Source of the DNA: a virus
IMG/VR virus record: IMGVR_UViG_3300011113_000664
Span: 62,001-126,000 of that record
Reading direction: 5' to 3' (one strand)
DNA: 64,000 bases
Positions 1-8,398 of the stretch are shown in pieces. Made by a program: the position numbers and the translations under genes. Each line of letters begins with the position of its first letter. Position 1 is the stretch's first letter. The notes beneath the pieces were generated by a model. It worked only from the letters and a program-made list of their open reading frames with translations. It ran no database searches and was not told where the DNA came from.

Positions 1-739
1 TTAAGATTCCACCGAGCATAACATAATCTGCACCAAGAGCAAGTGCTTTAATAATATCAGCAAAGTTTTTAAAACCACCATCTGCAACAATTAAAGATTT
101 ATGTGCGTTAGCTTGCCTTATTTGATTACATTCATAAATCAATGATGCCATTGGGTAATGTATTGAGGCATTGGCACTTGTAGTACAAACACTTCCACCA
201 CCAATACCAATGCGACAATAATGGACACCAATTTTAGAAAATTCATCATATGTATGTGGATTAGCAATATTACCAATCATTAACTTCTTATTCTTAAACT
301 TTTTAATAAATATTTTAGATAAGTCAAGAAGTTTCCACATATGTCCATTTGCAATATCAACTAAGACACATTCAGAATCTAATATTAAATTTTCAAAAGC
401 ATTAAAATCAGTTTCAATTAATCTAAATTCTTGTAATGATATTGATTTAAACATTATTTTATTTAAACTACTAAGTTTAAATAATTCAGTATAAACGCTG
501 TATTCATAATTTCTTGGAACACAGACCATCATTTGTTTAAGTAATTGATTTAAAAACTCTTCATGAAATCTGTTTTCTTTTTTAATAGAAAGTACAGAAT
601 TCATTGGAGATGCCATCAATGGTAGAAGTGATGGTAAATTAATTTCACTTCGTGATTCTACTTTTGATAGTACGGATGGTACTAAAGCGATATCATGGAA
701 ATCAAACTTAGGTGTTTCCAAATTATTTAAAAATGTCAT
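1..739 (-). CDS. GMP reductase / IMP dehydrogenase family protein (3' end outside window)
   Basis: TIM-barrel purine nucleotide oxidoreductase of the GuaC/GuaB family, which interconverts IMP with GMP or XMP. Seen by translating the minus strand from the ATG at 739: an N-terminal stretch with LVPS and ESRSEINLP like the family's opening strand, a VDIANGH strand, the catalytic loop GIGGGSVCTTS with the active cysteine near residue 185, then VADGG and GADYVMLGG phosphate-binding motifs. HYPM after the loop resembles the YPQ of GMP reductase more than the VPQ of IMP dehydrogenase, and no CBS insertion is visible, so a GuaC-type activity is favoured. The usual Arg after CTT is Ser here. The ATG overlaps the stop of the upstream small gene (TAATG), suggesting translational coupling. 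The gene runs off the window at base 1. Confidence 0.82.
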   Translation of the reverse strand, partial: MTFLNNLETPKFDFHDIALVPSVLSKVESRSEINLPSLLPLMASPMNSVLSIKKENRFHEEFLNQLLKQMMVCVPRNYEYSVYTELFKLSSLNKIMFKSISLQEFRLIETDFNAFENLILDSECVLVDIANGHMWKLLDLSKIFIKKFKNKKLMIGNIANPHTYDEFSKIGVHYCRIGIGGGSVCTTSANASIHYPMASLIYECNQIRQANAHKSLIVADGGFKNFADIIKALALGADYVMLGGIL

Positions 740-900
740 TATTCTTCAGTTTGAGGAATTTGAGATTGATTTTTAGTTTCCATGATTTTACGATAGTTTT
801 CTAAAAACTTTTTAGAAAGCCTTTTTGCATCATCTTTCAATCTTGCTGTTCTAGCAATACTTTTCTTTTTCTGAGTTTTTCTTTGTTTGGAGACAGGCAT
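739..900 (-). CDS. Small basic protein, 53 aa, unknown
   Basis: I do not recognise it. The 53-residue product starts MPVSKQRKTQKKKSIARTAR, is very rich in Lys/Arg in its first two thirds and ends in a polar Gln/Glu tail. No membrane segment is visible. Its TAA stop overlaps the ATG of the GMP-reductase-like gene (TAATG), which supports it as a real translated gene. The charge suggests nucleic-acid binding, but nothing specific shows this. Confidence 0.6.
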   Translation of the reverse strand: MPVSKQRKTQKKKSIARTARLKDDAKRLSKKFLENYRKIMETKNQSQIPQTEE

Positions 901-930
901 AATATTAAAATTTATGCCCTAAATATAGAA

Positions 931-1146
931 TTAAAATCCTAAAGTTTTCAAGATTTTTTTGAAAAAATTTTTATTTTCTCTGTTTTTCAGAGTTTTAAAT
1001 TTTTCAACTTCCTCAAAAATATTCTCAGAGCGAACCTGCTCTTTTAATTTATTTGAATAACCTTTCCAAAATCTCTCTTCTTTTAGTTCTTCCTCTTTAA
1101 GAAGATTGATTTCATTTTGTTCTTCTTTAGAAGTCATCTTTATCAA
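931..1146 (-). CDS. Hypothetical charged protein, 71 aa
   Basis: Unrecognised small protein dominated by Glu and Lys, predicted helical (EEEQNEINLLKEEELKEERF and a basic C-terminus ending in KKILKTLGF). Its start overlaps the end of the upstream 87-residue gene by 20 bases, consistent with one minus-strand unit. No catalytic motif, signal peptide or membrane segment is visible. Confidence 0.55.
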   Translation of the reverse strand: MIKMTSKEEQNEINLLKEEELKEERFWKGYSNKLKEQVRSENIFEEVEKFKTLKNRENKNFFKKILKTLGF

Positions 1147-1390
1147 AATAATTTTTAAGTTCTTCTAGTTTATCCAAATATTCTTGTATTTGGAATGTTT
1201 CAATTTGACCACTTGAGTACGCACTATCTCTATCATCAACAATAATAACATCAGGATTAGTTGACCACTTTTCATTGACTTCCTTTAAAAATTCTTCATT
1301 TGTTAAAGTTGGATAAGCACCTGCTTTAATATCAGTTAAATAGTAAACTGCTTTTGGTTTTAATTCATAAGTAAAATATCTTGCTTTCAT
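1127..1390 (-). CDS. Hypothetical protein, 87 aa
   Basis: Unrecognised. The N-terminal half has a strand-rich look (ARYFTYELKPKAVYYLTDI), and the middle holds a VIIVDDRDSAYSSG stretch before a helical C-terminus (EYLDKLEELKNYF) and acidic tail. It sits four bases after the 144-residue gene and overlaps the next gene by 20 bases, so it is probably co-transcribed with both. No function can be assigned. Confidence 0.55.
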   Translation of the reverse strand: MKARYFTYELKPKAVYYLTDIKAGAYPTLTNEEFLKEVNEKWSTNPDVIIVDDRDSAYSSGQIETFQIQEYLDKLEELKNYFDKDDF

Positions 1391-1394
1391 AACA

Positions 1395-1829
1395 TTATTT
1401 TTTAAAAAATAGAAAATATAAATTTAAAAATTCTTTTAATTCCTGTGGATTTTTTTCTTTGTAAATATAAAATCTTTCTTTTATAACTTTTACAAGTTTA
1501 TCAATAAAAATATTTAATTCAACATCTTTTGTTAGTATTTCATTTGAATATGTTGTAAAATACAATAATAGTTTATTGTTTTGACTAAAATCAAAATTAT
1601 AAATATTTTTATATTCTTCTGATGTTTTATTAAAGCACCATTTAATATAATCATCTATTTGTTGTTGATTTTCAAAAGCATCAAAACCTAAAAAAGAGTT
1701 TATGAATAACTTTGTATAGTCAATCATAAACTCTTTACATATTTCAACTTTTTGATAATCTACATTTTCTGTAAATAAAAGATAATAATTATCTTTGGAT
1801 ATTTTATCTTTATCTTTTAAACTCATCAT
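1395..1829 (-). CDS. Hypothetical protein, 144 aa
   Basis: Unrecognised, rich in Phe, Tyr and Lys, probably all-alpha (DYTKLFINSFLGFDAFENQQ, ELNIFIDKLVKVIKERFYIY). No signal peptide or repeats. The ATG pair at the start (MMS) leaves two possible starts three bases apart. It follows the 815-residue gene with one base between them and is probably in the same late transcript. Confidence 0.55.
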   Translation of the reverse strand: MMSLKDKDKISKDNYYLLFTENVDYQKVEICKEFMIDYTKLFINSFLGFDAFENQQQIDDYIKWCFNKTSEEYKNIYNFDFSQNNKLLLYFTTYSNEILTKDVELNIFIDKLVKVIKERFYIYKEKNPQELKEFLNLYFLFFKK

Positions 1830-1830
1830 A

Positions 1831-4278
1831 TTAAACTAAGAATACTTTTTTACTTTCTGGTGAGTAAAGAAGTTTCTTGTTTAAAACCCTACTTTTAAAA
1901 TCTTCAGACAAAGTTTGACCCAAACCTTTATATATCAATTCTTTACAACCAACAAGTTTATTTTCATTGATTTTTTTCATTTCAATGACATTATTTGAAT
2001 CAAATATAACAGGTTTTTTTCTATTTTCATCATCAATATAATAAGATTGAATTTGATTTAAAATATTTTCTTCGCTAAGTACTGTAAATGAATTCTCTTT
2101 TAATACCTTATCTTCTTTCTTAACCGCAGGTAAATCTTTTTGGTTTAATACTGCTCTACCTCTTCCTGTGCCAAGTTTATTAGCATCTTTAAATTCATTT
2201 GCTTTATTGGCAGCATCATATGCTTCTTTACCTGAATCGGTATATGACATTAATTCTTTCTTTCTAGCCTCCCATTTAGCATTAGGTTCACCATTTGGTG
2301 CATTTTCAGGTTTAACATGTTCTAATCCTCTGTGAACTTTTTTAAGATATTCTTGTTGATGTTCAGATTGATAGTCATATTTTGGAATGTCTTTCTTTTC
2401 TAAAGAATCTTTATCATATACTAAACCATCACCTTCACCTTTTTGGACAAGCATAGTGGTTGTTTTTGTACTAGCATCTTTTTTATAGTAAGAATTAGAA
2501 TCATTTTTAGATTGATTTTTTAATGCATCAATTCTAATTAAAGCATCATGCTTTTTTTCTTCTTCTAATAAACCAAGTCTTTGAACTAATCTATTATAAT
2601 ATTCATTTAATGTTTTTAATGCTAAATTATCTAACTGTTTTCTGTTATATACTTCAGGCAATTCACGACCTTGGTGTTTTAAAATAAATTCACTTATACT
2701 ATCTCTATTATTTTCTCTGATTAATTCAATCTTAGGACTTTTAAATACATTACTAGGTGCGGATATCTTTTTGTATTCAACAATATCATCATTCATTAAA
2801 GCATCTAAATCAACTAAATTATAGTTTTCATTTACACCTTTTACACTTTTATTTGTGCCTGAATAATGTGTTTTAGTATTAACTTTAACACGACCTGCTT
2901 TATCAACTTTTACAGCACCTTTATTTTTCTTAAATGCAGGATTTGACCACCTACTATAAAAATCATCTAATGCACCTAAATCATTTTTTGGTTTTTCCCA
3001 CATATTTTGTTTTTTACCCTTAACCATTTCAACAAAACCTCTTGGTTTACCATCACCATAAACTTTATAATGAGGATTAGCAACAGGAAAATCTGCAATT
3101 GCAGCACTTGTTGTTGATTCATCAAGACTATCTTTTCTAACATATAATCTAAATACATTAGAACCTAAATTATCAATTTGATTACTTCTCCTAAAACCTA
3201 AATCATCATCTCCATCCATATCACCTAGCATAAAATTAGCATTACCAACTTCAGATACTACTCTTTGAGTAAATCTTTTTATTTTTTTTTCATCTTCATC
3301 ACTTAATCCACTATAATCACCATCAATTAAGGCAGGTATTGCCCATTCAGGCACTTCATAACCACGAAGACTATCATCCATTTCCTCATCAATCATTTCT
3401 TCCATTTTGCTTCCACAATATGCTTCATTGATTAATCCTGCCCAATTAGATTCATTTAAGTAATCTTCAACACCTAATTTTTTAAGTTTACTAGATTTAA
3501 CAACAACAACATCTTTTGGAGAAATATCAGAACCATAAACTTCAGATAAAACATTTAAAAAATATTCATTTTTATTTTCTTTTAATTCTTCTGAATCAAC
3601 ATTAGAATAGTCATATCCATAAAGAATATGATTTGTTTCTTTTAATAAAGCGAAATGAGAATAGTTATATTTTTGCCAATCTTTTTTATTTTCCTCATTT
3701 AATTGTCTTTTTTCTAAATTTTTAGAAGTTACAACAATTACATCATTCTCATTTAAAAAAGGATAATTTCTTTTAATATCTTTCACAAAAAACTCATTTT
3801 TATAATTTTTTAGTTCATCTTGTGTATATCCTTCATAATTCCAAGATTCTAAAATTTTATTAGTATTTTTGTTAATTGCAAAATGAGTTGAATTACTTTT
3901 ATTTTTCATGTTTTTCATTTTATTTTCTTTTAATTTTTTCTTAGTTTTTTTGAATTCATATCCCTTATTTATAGCATCTTTTATTTTCTTATACATTTCA
4001 AATAGTTTTTTATTACTTTTTACATATTTATGAAATAATAAAATGTTCAAGATTTCATTATAGTGATATCCTAATTTTTCTTGTGCATTAATAGATAGTG
4101 CATCATATTTATTTTTGAGAAAACCAACTTTGTCAACTAAAGCCTCCATTGCCTTTAAAGAAAAAGTTTTACGATTTTTAAATTCTCGTTTTTTCTTTTT
4201 CTGTGTAACACCTTTAACTCTAGTATCAACAGTCGTAGGTTGTACATTGGCTATAGGTTGCGCTTGTTGTTTTTCCAT
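1831..4278 (-). CDS. Large phage protein with duplicated HFAI-type domain, probable virion-associated
   Basis: 815-residue protein preceded by a late-promoter-like element. A Lys-rich N-terminus (about 25-125) is followed by two copies of one domain at about 131-192 and 207-275. Each has (T/S)HFAxxKxTNxIL, an aromatic W/GYDY patch, (D/E)ELKxxKNE(F/Y)F and a DVxVVxSxxL strand. From 308 comes YEVPEWAIPALIDGDYSGLS and DEDE, a motif I associate with uncharacterised phage proteins. The remainder is polar and low in complexity. I know no biochemical role for these domains. The late promoter and neighbouring spanin genes argue for a virion or lysis-period protein, perhaps packaged in the capsid; that is inference. 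Confidence 0.7.
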   Translation of the reverse strand: MEKQQAQPIANVQPTTVDTRVKGVTQKKKKREFKNRKTFSLKAMEALVDKVGFLKNKYDALSINAQEKLGYHYNEILNILLFHKYVKSNKKLFEMYKKIKDAINKGYEFKKTKKKLKENKMKNMKNKSNSTHFAINKNTNKILESWNYEGYTQDELKNYKNEFFVKDIKRNYPFLNENDVIVVTSKNLEKRQLNEENKKDWQKYNYSHFALLKETNHILYGYDYSNVDSEELKENKNEYFLNVLSEVYGSDISPKDVVVVKSSKLKKLGVEDYLNESNWAGLINEAYCGSKMEEMIDEEMDDSLRGYEVPEWAIPALIDGDYSGLSDEDEKKIKRFTQRVVSEVGNANFMLGDMDGDDDLGFRRSNQIDNLGSNVFRLYVRKDSLDESTTSAAIADFPVANPHYKVYGDGKPRGFVEMVKGKKQNMWEKPKNDLGALDDFYSRWSNPAFKKNKGAVKVDKAGRVKVNTKTHYSGTNKSVKGVNENYNLVDLDALMNDDIVEYKKISAPSNVFKSPKIELIRENNRDSISEFILKHQGRELPEVYNRKQLDNLALKTLNEYYNRLVQRLGLLEEEKKHDALIRIDALKNQSKNDSNSYYKKDASTKTTTMLVQKGEGDGLVYDKDSLEKKDIPKYDYQSEHQQEYLKKVHRGLEHVKPENAPNGEPNAKWEARKKELMSYTDSGKEAYDAANKANEFKDANKLGTGRGRAVLNQKDLPAVKKEDKVLKENSFTVLSEENILNQIQSYYIDDENRKKPVIFDSNNVIEMKKINENKLVGCKELIYKGLGQTLSEDFKSRVLNKKLLYSPESKKVFLV

Positions 4279-4284
4279 ATAAGG

Positions 4285-4299
4285 TTTTTAATAAATAGT
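4285..4299 (-). promoter_or_regulatory. Late-promoter-like element before 815-aa gene
   Basis: ACTATTTATTAAAAA (minus strand), ending six bases before the ATG at 4278; 13 of 15 positions match the window consensus ACTATTTATAATAAA. Confidence 0.6.
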
Positions 4300-4336
4300 T
4301 GAAAACAACTAATTATAATAAATTATAAAGTTTATA

Positions 4337-4531
4337 ATGACTAAAAAGGAAGAAGAATCTTTAAAAAAAGAGATTATAAAAGAACTTAAACCTTTTATTG
4401 AAAAAGAAATACAAAAAATTGTTAAAGATAAGTTTAGTGATGATGAGATTAAAAAGGTCACAGTAAAAACCTTATCTAATTTATTTAGAGTTCTTTGGAA
4501 CAGAAAAGGTACTTGGGGTGATGCTGTTTAA
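4337..4531 (+). CDS. Hypothetical helical protein, 64 aa
   Basis: Lone plus-strand gene between two minus-strand units. The product is Lys/Glu-rich and helical for its first 45 residues (KKEEESLKKEIIKELKPFIE), then has a conserved-looking tail, LSNLFRVLWNRKGTWGDAV. Its stop overlaps the convergent spanin gene by four bases. An A/T-rich leader precedes it, but no clear late element on this strand. Function unknown. Confidence 0.55.
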   Translation: MTKKEEESLKKEIIKELKPFIEKEIQKIVKDKFSDDEIKKVTVKTLSNLFRVLWNRKGTWGDAV

Positions 4532-4992
4532 AAAACGAAAAAAAATGTAGTTCCTAAAGTACCAACAAGTGTAATAATAATTATATTTTTATTTCTAATT
4601 TTATATTTGTTTTCCAAAAGTGCATTCTTTTGAATATTTACAATATTATTATAATGTTCTAAACTTTTATATGTACTATCCAACTGTTGTTGTTTTAAAG
4701 CAAGTATAGTTTTATATTTTTTAATTACTGAATCATTATTTGAAATTAATGAATCTTGTAATGATAATCTTTTGGTATATAAATCTTTAATCTTTTTTTG
4801 TTTTAATAAAAAAGTTGTTTGATAATAATCAAATGTAAAAAATGACATATTATTTTTTTCAAAATAATCATATGGTTTTAATGTTCTAGGTTGATTTTTA
4901 ATCCTCAAATTCAAATTGTTCGTTTGACAATTCCCTAATAAGGGTAGCATCATCCATATTATTAATACGAGTCTTAATGTTTTTTTCTTCAT
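4528..4992 (-). CDS. Spanin-like lipoprotein with C-terminal membrane anchor
   Basis: 154 residues. The N-terminus (1-22) is a signal peptide: three Lys, a hydrophobic core, then LLGNC with Cys22 as candidate lipidated residue; Asn before Cys is not canonical. A predicted helical, Lys/Gln-rich periplasmic region (about 60-130) follows. Residues 136-154 (from NIIIITLVGTLGT) form a membrane segment at the extreme C-terminus. Lipobox plus C-terminal transmembrane segment is the layout of unimolecular u-spanins, which fuse outer and inner membranes in lysis. The gene starts inside the preceding i-spanin-like gene in another frame (95-base overlap), the arrangement of Rz/Rz1 pairs. The role is inferred from topology and overlap only. 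Confidence 0.6.
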   Translation of the reverse strand: MKKKTLRLVLIIWMMLPLLGNCQTNNLNLRIKNQPRTLKPYDYFEKNNMSFFTFDYYQTTFLLKQKKIKDLYTKRLSLQDSLISNNDSVIKKYKTILALKQQQLDSTYKSLEHYNNIVNIQKNALLENKYKIRNKNIIIITLVGTLGTTFFFVF

Positions 4993-5251
4993 TTTTATTA
5001 TCTTTAATCTTTTCTTTAATTACTATAGTATTTTGCTCAGTCTTATCTATTTGAGTTTGTAGAGAATCAATTAATATTTGTTTTTCTTTATTTATTTTAT
5101 CTAATTCTTGTATTTTTGCTTCTTTCTGACTTATTAAGTCATCATTATTTTCTTCTTTTTTAAAAAAGAATGTATAAACAAAATAATAACCTAAAAATAA
5201 ATTTAAACAAAAAGCAACACTTAATAAAAATTTTAAATAACTATTACTCAT
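4898..5251 (-). CDS. i-spanin-like (Rz-type) membrane protein
   Basis: 117 residues with one N-terminal membrane segment (about 6-29, with FLLSVAFCLNLFLGYYFVY) followed by a long charged coiled coil (about 33-100). This is the topology of inner-membrane spanin subunits such as Rz. Its ATG overlaps the stop of the 129-residue gene upstream (TAATG), and its 3' end holds the start of the lipoprotein-like gene in another frame. Together they form a candidate lysis cassette for disrupting the Gram-negative outer membrane. Spanins vary too much in sequence for identity alone to settle this. Confidence 0.6.
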   Translation of the reverse strand: MSNSYLKFLLSVAFCLNLFLGYYFVYTFFFKKEENNDDLISQKEAKIQELDKINKEKQILIDSLQTQIDKTEQNTIVIKEKIKDNKNEEKNIKTRINNMDDATLIRELSNEQFEFED

Positions 5252-5640
5252 TATTTTTCTGTGTTATCTTTCCAAATTTTAAAGTATTCTTTAACTTTTT
5301 GTAAAGTTGTAATGGCATCATCATCTAATTCAAGTTCATCAGAAGTAATTATTGGTTTATCTTTTTCAACATCATATGTAAAAGATAATTTACCATCATA
5401 TTTTTCACCTTTAACAAGTTTATCTGACATTTCAGTTACTTTTGAATCATTTGTTGCTTTTTCAAGAGTAGATTGTGCATCAGTATCAGCCATTTCTTCT
5501 GGTGTTGGCATATCAACATCCTCCCTTAAAAATGAAGATGAGATAGAATTGTTAGGTGTTTTCATACCTTTTGTTATTGCTAGTAACTTTTTAAGTTCAT
5601 CAACTTCTTTATTTGCTTTCTTCTGATTAAATCTAAACAT
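5251..5640 (-). CDS. Hypothetical acidic protein, 129 aa
   Basis: Unrecognised. A short basic N-terminus (MFRFNQKKANKEVDELKKLL) is followed by an acidic, disordered-looking middle (PTPEEMADTDAQ) and a C-terminal region that may hold short strands and one helix (ALTTLQKVKEYF-like, ending KIWKDNTEK). It is the first gene of the spanin unit: a late-promoter-like element ends five bases before its ATG, and its stop overlaps the next start. Probably expressed late. Confidence 0.55.
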   Translation of the reverse strand: MFRFNQKKANKEVDELKKLLAITKGMKTPNNSISSSFLREDVDMPTPEEMADTDAQSTLEKATNDSKVTEMSDKLVKGEKYDGKLSFTYDVEKDKPIITSDELELDDDAITTLQKVKEYFKIWKDNTEK

Positions 5641-5645
5641 AATAT

Positions 5646-5660
5646 TTTAATATAAATAGT
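5646..5660 (-). promoter_or_regulatory. Late-promoter-like element before spanin unit
   Basis: ACTATTTATATTAAA (minus strand), five bases before the ATG at 5640; 14 of 15 positions match the consensus. Confidence 0.65.
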
Positions 5661-5674
5661 TTTTTTCTAATTAT

Positions 5675-8380
5675 ATGTATAAAATACGATTTATGTCAAA
5701 AAATTATTTATCGGATAAACTAAGAGCATTACCTTTCTATGATGAAGTAACAAGAGCAGGTGGTAAAATATATGCTGTTGGTGGACCTGTTAGAGATTTT
5801 ATTTTGGGTAAACAATCTAAAGATTTAGATATTATTGTTACAGGAATTGAATATGATTTATTGCAAGGTATTTTAGAAAACTATGGTAAGACTGATTTAG
5901 TTGGTAAATCATTTGGTATTATTAAATTTAAAGAAACACCGACTAGTGAAGAAATAGATGTTGCACTTCCTCGTACAGAAAAGAAAACAGGACAAGGTTA
6001 CCAAGGATTTGAAGTAACTGTTGACCCTAATATGTCAGTAGAGGATGAAATGAGAAGAAGAGATATTACCATTAATAGTTTAGCTATGGATGGTGATGGA
6101 AATATTATTGACCCATTTAATGCTCTTAATGATATAAAAAATAAAAATATTAAAGCAACATCAAATGAAAGTTTTTCGGAAGACCCATTAAGAATGTTGC
6201 GTGTTGTACAATTTGCAACAAGGTTTGGTTTTAACATTGATTCTCAAACAGAAGAAATGATTAGACAAAATGCAATGCTAATAGAAGAAATTTCTCCTGA
6301 AAGATATATTATTGAATTTGATAAAATAGTTTCAAAAGGTAACCCAACCCAAGGTGTTAAATTGCTTGTAGATTTAAATTTATTTGTACCAATATTTGGT
6401 TTTGTATATTCGGGTGATTTTAAAAACTTTGATAAAGTTAAGTCTATTGGTGAGTTTTTATATTTATGTACTTTTACACCTCAAAATTCAGCACAGAAAT
6501 TTTTTTTTGAAATTATTAAAAAAAGATTTGGTTCTGCATTAGCAGATAAGGTTAAAAAAGAAATTGAATCCTTAACAAATTTAAGTTTGTTTGGACAAGA
6601 CAAAGTTGAGAATCTTTTTACATTAATGAAGATGTATAAACTTTCTCCTGAAACAATACAAAATTCATTATTAATACCTAATGAATTAAAACAAATGGCT
6701 CAAAAATATCCAATGGATGTTAAACAACTTGATATTACAGGTATGGATATTATGGGATTAGGTTTTAAGGGTAAAGATATTGGTGATAAAATAATTGAAA
6801 TATTTAAAGCTATTTTTTCTGACCAAATACCAAATCAAAAACAATCAATAATTGATTATCTTAAAAAAAATAAACTAAATGAAAACGAATCAATGGAAAC
6901 ACCAAGAATAACATCATTTAGACAATTGGTTGAAAAATCACCAAAAGAATTAAAAGACATTTTATATTCAAACTGGCAAGCAAAACAAAATCCTAAATGG
7001 CATCCTGAAGGGAATACACTAAAACATATTATTGTTGTAACAAATAGAGCAATTAATAAACAACCATATAATATCAATTTGATATTAGCAGGTTATTTTC
7101 ATGATTTAGGTAAAATGGCGACTTATGAAATTTCACCTAAAACAGGACAACCAACTGCTTATGGGCATGAAGATGTATCTGCTGACTTAGTTAATAAATA
7201 TCAAGATTTTATTACTGAATTAGGTGGTAATCCTGAAGTGGTAAATTATATTGTAAAAAATCATATGAAAATGAAACCTACCACTTGGGATGTAATGAAA
7301 GATGCAAAGAAGGATGTTATAAAATCAAATCCTAGTTTTTCTGATTTAGAAACATTTTCAACAATTGATAAAGGTGGTTTAAATGAAAAACAAGAATTAA
7401 AAGGTGGTAAAGCAGACAAATTAACTTTGGGTAAAATTGCCGAAATACATAATATTAAAATTGAGAAATTAATACCTCAATTAAAATTAGGTATTAAGAC
7501 TGAAATGGAACATACTAATGATAAAAAACAAGCAAAGGAAATAGCATTAGACCATTTAGCTGAAAATCCAAAATACTATACAAAACTTAAAAAAGCAAAG
7601 TTAGAAGAAACTATTATTAATTCATTAAAAACATCTTTTATTGAATCTGAAAACATACCATCTAAATTAAAATCAGATGTTGAGATTGAATATCATAAAA
7701 GTTTAAATCCTTATTTCTGGTTAAACAATCATTTAAAAAGTAATATCAGAAAAAATCTTTTGAATCTTGGTAAATATTATTTTAAAAGTTTAGAATTAGA
7801 CCCAAAGGTAAAATTAAAAGATATAATTTTTACAGGTAGTTTAGCAAACTATAATTATACAGATTCATCTGATATTGACTTACATATTGTTATTGATTAT
7901 AAAGATGTGTCAGATGATGTTGATTTTGTAATGAATTATTTTTTACAAAAAAGGGCAGCATGGGAAGTATCAAATGATGTAAAGATTGGTAATTATCCTG
8001 TTGAGATATATGTTCAAGATATAAATGAACAAACTGTTGGTAAAAGTGCAATGTATTCAATACTTACTAATAAGTGGATTAAGAAACCAAAGTATAAATT
8101 ACCTGAAGTTGATAGGCATTTAGTTACACAAAAAGTTAATAAGTATTTAGATATCTTTAATAAGATATCAATGATGAAAGACTCATTAAAGAAGATTGAA
8201 AGTTATAATAAAGTACTTAAAAAGATTAAGAAAGAGCGTGGTGAAGCAACTCAAAAGGAAGGTGAATTTTCGGTAAATAATTTAGTTTTCAAAGTTTTAA
8301 GAAACAAAAAAGTATTTGATATCATTAAGGATGATAAAAAAGAAATAGTAAATAACGTATTTTCTATAAATTCTAACTAA
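5675..8380 (+). CDS. Fusion protein: CCA-adding-type nucleotidyltransferase, HD domain and second nucleotidyltransferase
   Basis: 901 residues with several enzyme-like modules. Residues about 30-240 are a poly(A) polymerase/CCA-transferase head: YAVGGPVRDFILG, then KDLDIIV with catalytic Asp50/Asp52, RRRDITINSLA and a DPLRMLR neck helix. Residues about 435-520 are an HD-type region (HPEGNTLKH near 443, HDLGK near 475). Residues about 590-640 hold GIKTEMEHTNDKKQAKEIAL and DHLAENPKYY, a motif I associate with phage proteins of the DUF5661 type. Residues about 715-770 are a second nucleotidyltransferase fold (GSLANYNYTDSSDIDLHIV). The family role would be nucleotide transfer to tRNA 3' ends, but the fusion and its place at the head of a late unit suggest something else, perhaps a virion-delivered protein. 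An alternative ATG lies at 5693. Confidence 0.8.
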   Translation: MYKIRFMSKNYLSDKLRALPFYDEVTRAGGKIYAVGGPVRDFILGKQSKDLDIIVTGIEYDLLQGILENYGKTDLVGKSFGIIKFKETPTSEEIDVALPRTEKKTGQGYQGFEVTVDPNMSVEDEMRRRDITINSLAMDGDGNIIDPFNALNDIKNKNIKATSNESFSEDPLRMLRVVQFATRFGFNIDSQTEEMIRQNAMLIEEISPERYIIEFDKIVSKGNPTQGVKLLVDLNLFVPIFGFVYSGDFKNFDKVKSIGEFLYLCTFTPQNSAQKFFFEIIKKRFGSALADKVKKEIESLTNLSLFGQDKVENLFTLMKMYKLSPETIQNSLLIPNELKQMAQKYPMDVKQLDITGMDIMGLGFKGKDIGDKIIEIFKAIFSDQIPNQKQSIIDYLKKNKLNENESMETPRITSFRQLVEKSPKELKDILYSNWQAKQNPKWHPEGNTLKHIIVVTNRAINKQPYNINLILAGYFHDLGKMATYEISPKTGQPTAYGHEDVSADLVNKYQDFITELGGNPEVVNYIVKNHMKMKPTTWDVMKDAKKDVIKSNPSFSDLETFSTIDKGGLNEKQELKGGKADKLTLGKIAEIHNIKIEKLIPQLKLGIKTEMEHTNDKKQAKEIALDHLAENPKYYTKLKKAKLEETIINSLKTSFIESENIPSKLKSDVEIEYHKSLNPYFWLNNHLKSNIRKNLLNLGKYYFKSLELDPKVKLKDIIFTGSLANYNYTDSSDIDLHIVIDYKDVSDDVDFVMNYFLQKRAAWEVSNDVKIGNYPVEIYVQDINEQTVGKSAMYSILTNKWIKKPKYKLPEVDRHLVTQKVNKYLDIFNKISMMKDSLKKIESYNKVLKKIKKERGEATQKEGEFSVNNLVFKVLRNKKVFDIIKDDKKEIVNNVFSINSN

Positions 8381-8390
8381 TTATATTAAA
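8376..8390 (+). promoter_or_regulatory. Late-promoter-like element, weak, before 173-aa gene
   Basis: ACTAATTATATTAAA, eight bases before the ATG at 8399 and overlapping the stop of the 901-residue gene; 13 of 15 match. Confidence 0.45.
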
Positions 8391-8398
8391 ATATTGTC

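Noticed and set aside
5261-5626. Plus-strand frame of 121 codons opposite the 129-residue gene
   Set aside because: Ser-rich product is a typical mirror of an Asp/Glu/Lys-rich gene. The minus-strand gene has a late element and TAATG coupling; the plus frame has neither.
5646-5660. Reading the TATAAATA on the plus strand as a T4-type late promoter for the 901-residue gene
   Set aside because: The same bases match the window's own element (ACTATTTATATTAAA) on the minus strand, five bases from the minus-strand gene. Across the window the orientation is consistently ACTATTT toward the gene, not TATAAATA.
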